A stretch of 5,755 nucleotides of DNA, from contig CAMVIC010000114.1 of NCBI GenBank assembly GCA_947167435.1, positions 1-5,755 of the forward strand, given 5' to 3'. The translations under genes were made by a program, and so were the position numbers. Numbering within the stretch: position 1 is the first letter of the stretch; each line of letters begins with the position of its first letter. Shown piece by piece: positions 5,281-5,755 of this stretch. The stretch comes from an uncultured Clostridia bacterium. Its GTDB lineage: Bacteria; Bacillota_A; Clostridia; Oscillospirales; Oscillospiraceae. The notes under the pieces were generated by a model. The model searched no databases. It worked only from the letters and a program-made list of their open reading frames with translations, and was not told the origin of the DNA.

Positions 5281-5755
5281 TTACCCCTTCAGCCGCTTCA
5301 CTCGTTCAGAGGTGGATTTCTCAATCTGCTTCCACAATGAGTTCAGCTGCTTTTTGTGGGCGCACAGCTTTTCCGTACAGTTTCCGCAGCGCAGATAAGC
5401 GTTTGTCTTCTCTGAAAATCGCTCGGGGTGCAGAAAAAACGTGACTTCCCAGCGGATCAGCAATGCGACTGAAAGCACCAGCAGACTCCAGGTATAATGC
5501 TTTCGTACAAAAAACAGGGGGGTAAACATCATCGCATAGTCCCAGTTGTATATCCTGCAGGCACTGCAGCATTTGTTTTTCATGAACCAGGTCTGAAAAG
5601 GACAGAAAAACAGAATGCAGACAATGTCGCAGATGGAATACGCGCTGCACAGCAGAATCATGATTCCGTCGTCCAGTATCCCTATCATATAAAGGGCTCC
5701 AAAGATCCCGTTGAAAACAATCCAGATCAGCGCGACCAGGACGGTGGCGTTGTTG
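5281..5755 (-). CDS. Cysteine-rich integral membrane protein, function unknown, N-terminus missing
   Basis: The minus-strand frame is open from the right edge to TAA at 5281-5283, so the start is outside the window; 157 residues are visible. No named family is recognised. Numbering from the internal Met at 5688, hydrophobic segments are seen just before residue 1 (about 20 residues), at 8-34, about 51-62 and 66-86, suggesting four or more membrane helices. Ten cysteines occur, many in groups: CPF at 29-31, CCSAC at 40-44, and CGNCTEKLC at 101-109 (C-x2-C-x4-C), followed by a Lys-rich tail. Between them lie aromatic and charged stretches CRIYNWDYAMMFTP (44-57) and LHPERFSEKTN (86-96) that look constrained. 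The cysteine groups could bind zinc or an iron-sulfur centre, but this is inference. It is clearly the coding strand, since the opposite frames give no membrane pattern. It converges with nothing recognisable on the plus strand. Base composition is lower in GC than in the left-hand genes. Confidence 0.8.
   Translation of the reverse strand, partial: NNATVLVALIWIVFNGIFGALYMIGILDDGIMILLCSAYSICDIVCILFFCPFQTWFMKNKCCSACRIYNWDYAMMFTPLFFVRKHYTWSLLVLSVALLIRWEVTFFLHPERFSEKTNAYLRCGNCTEKLCAHKKQLNSLWKQIEKSTSERVKRLKG

Noticed and set aside
5158..5340. 60-residue plus-strand frame starting GTG after AAGGAGAG
   Set aside because: The core GGAG is only three bases from the GTG, the product is Arg/Pro/Ser-rich without any family resemblance, and its end runs into the membrane protein gene on the other strand.
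5321..5650. 109-residue minus-strand frame within the membrane protein gene
   Set aside because: The overlapping frame ending at 5281 gives membrane helices and organised cysteine motifs; this one does not.

Overview
This window looks like core chromosome from a fairly GC-rich member of the Bacillota, most likely a Clostridia/Oscillospiraceae-type anaerobe. That placement is inferred from three things: a SpoIIIE-like DNA translocase, the Firmicutes-type maturation RNase Mini-III, and a bacterial RqcH of the same length as the Bacillus protein. No taxonomic search was possible. The first 4.7 kb is dense plus-strand coding sequence.

Layout. The window opens inside a SpoIIIE/FtsK translocase gene whose start lies off the left edge (it ends at 2534). 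A hairpin (2540-2565) lies between it and a small Mini-III gene (mrnC, 2577-2984). Three bases after the mrnC stop begins rqcH (2988-4709), whose Shine-Dalgarno sequence is inside the last codons of mrnC. A strong intrinsic terminator (4702-4732) overlaps the rqcH stop codon. Facing this group is a minus-strand tRNA-Thr(CGU) gene (4844-4919) with its own terminator (4810-4841) and a near-consensus promoter (4950-4978). A roughly 360-base AT-richer intergenic stretch follows. It carries a tandem direct repeat just behind the tRNA promoter and an 8-bp dyad overlapping a possible plus-strand promoter. The right end is the 3' part of a minus-strand gene for a cysteine-rich integral membrane protein of unknown function, which runs off the window.

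How the genes relate. Mini-III trims 23S rRNA precursor ends and RqcH tags stalled nascent chains on free 50S subunits. The mrnC-rqcH pair therefore joins large-subunit maturation and large-subunit quality control under close, probably coupled, expression. The SpoIIIE-like translocase acts separately, moving chromosomal DNA across a septum. The tRNA is an independent convergent transcription unit.

I found no mobile element, CRISPR array, toxin-antitoxin pair, phage gene or defence system. The parts least explained by known families are the partial membrane protein at the right end and the small repeats and dyad in the intergenic region.
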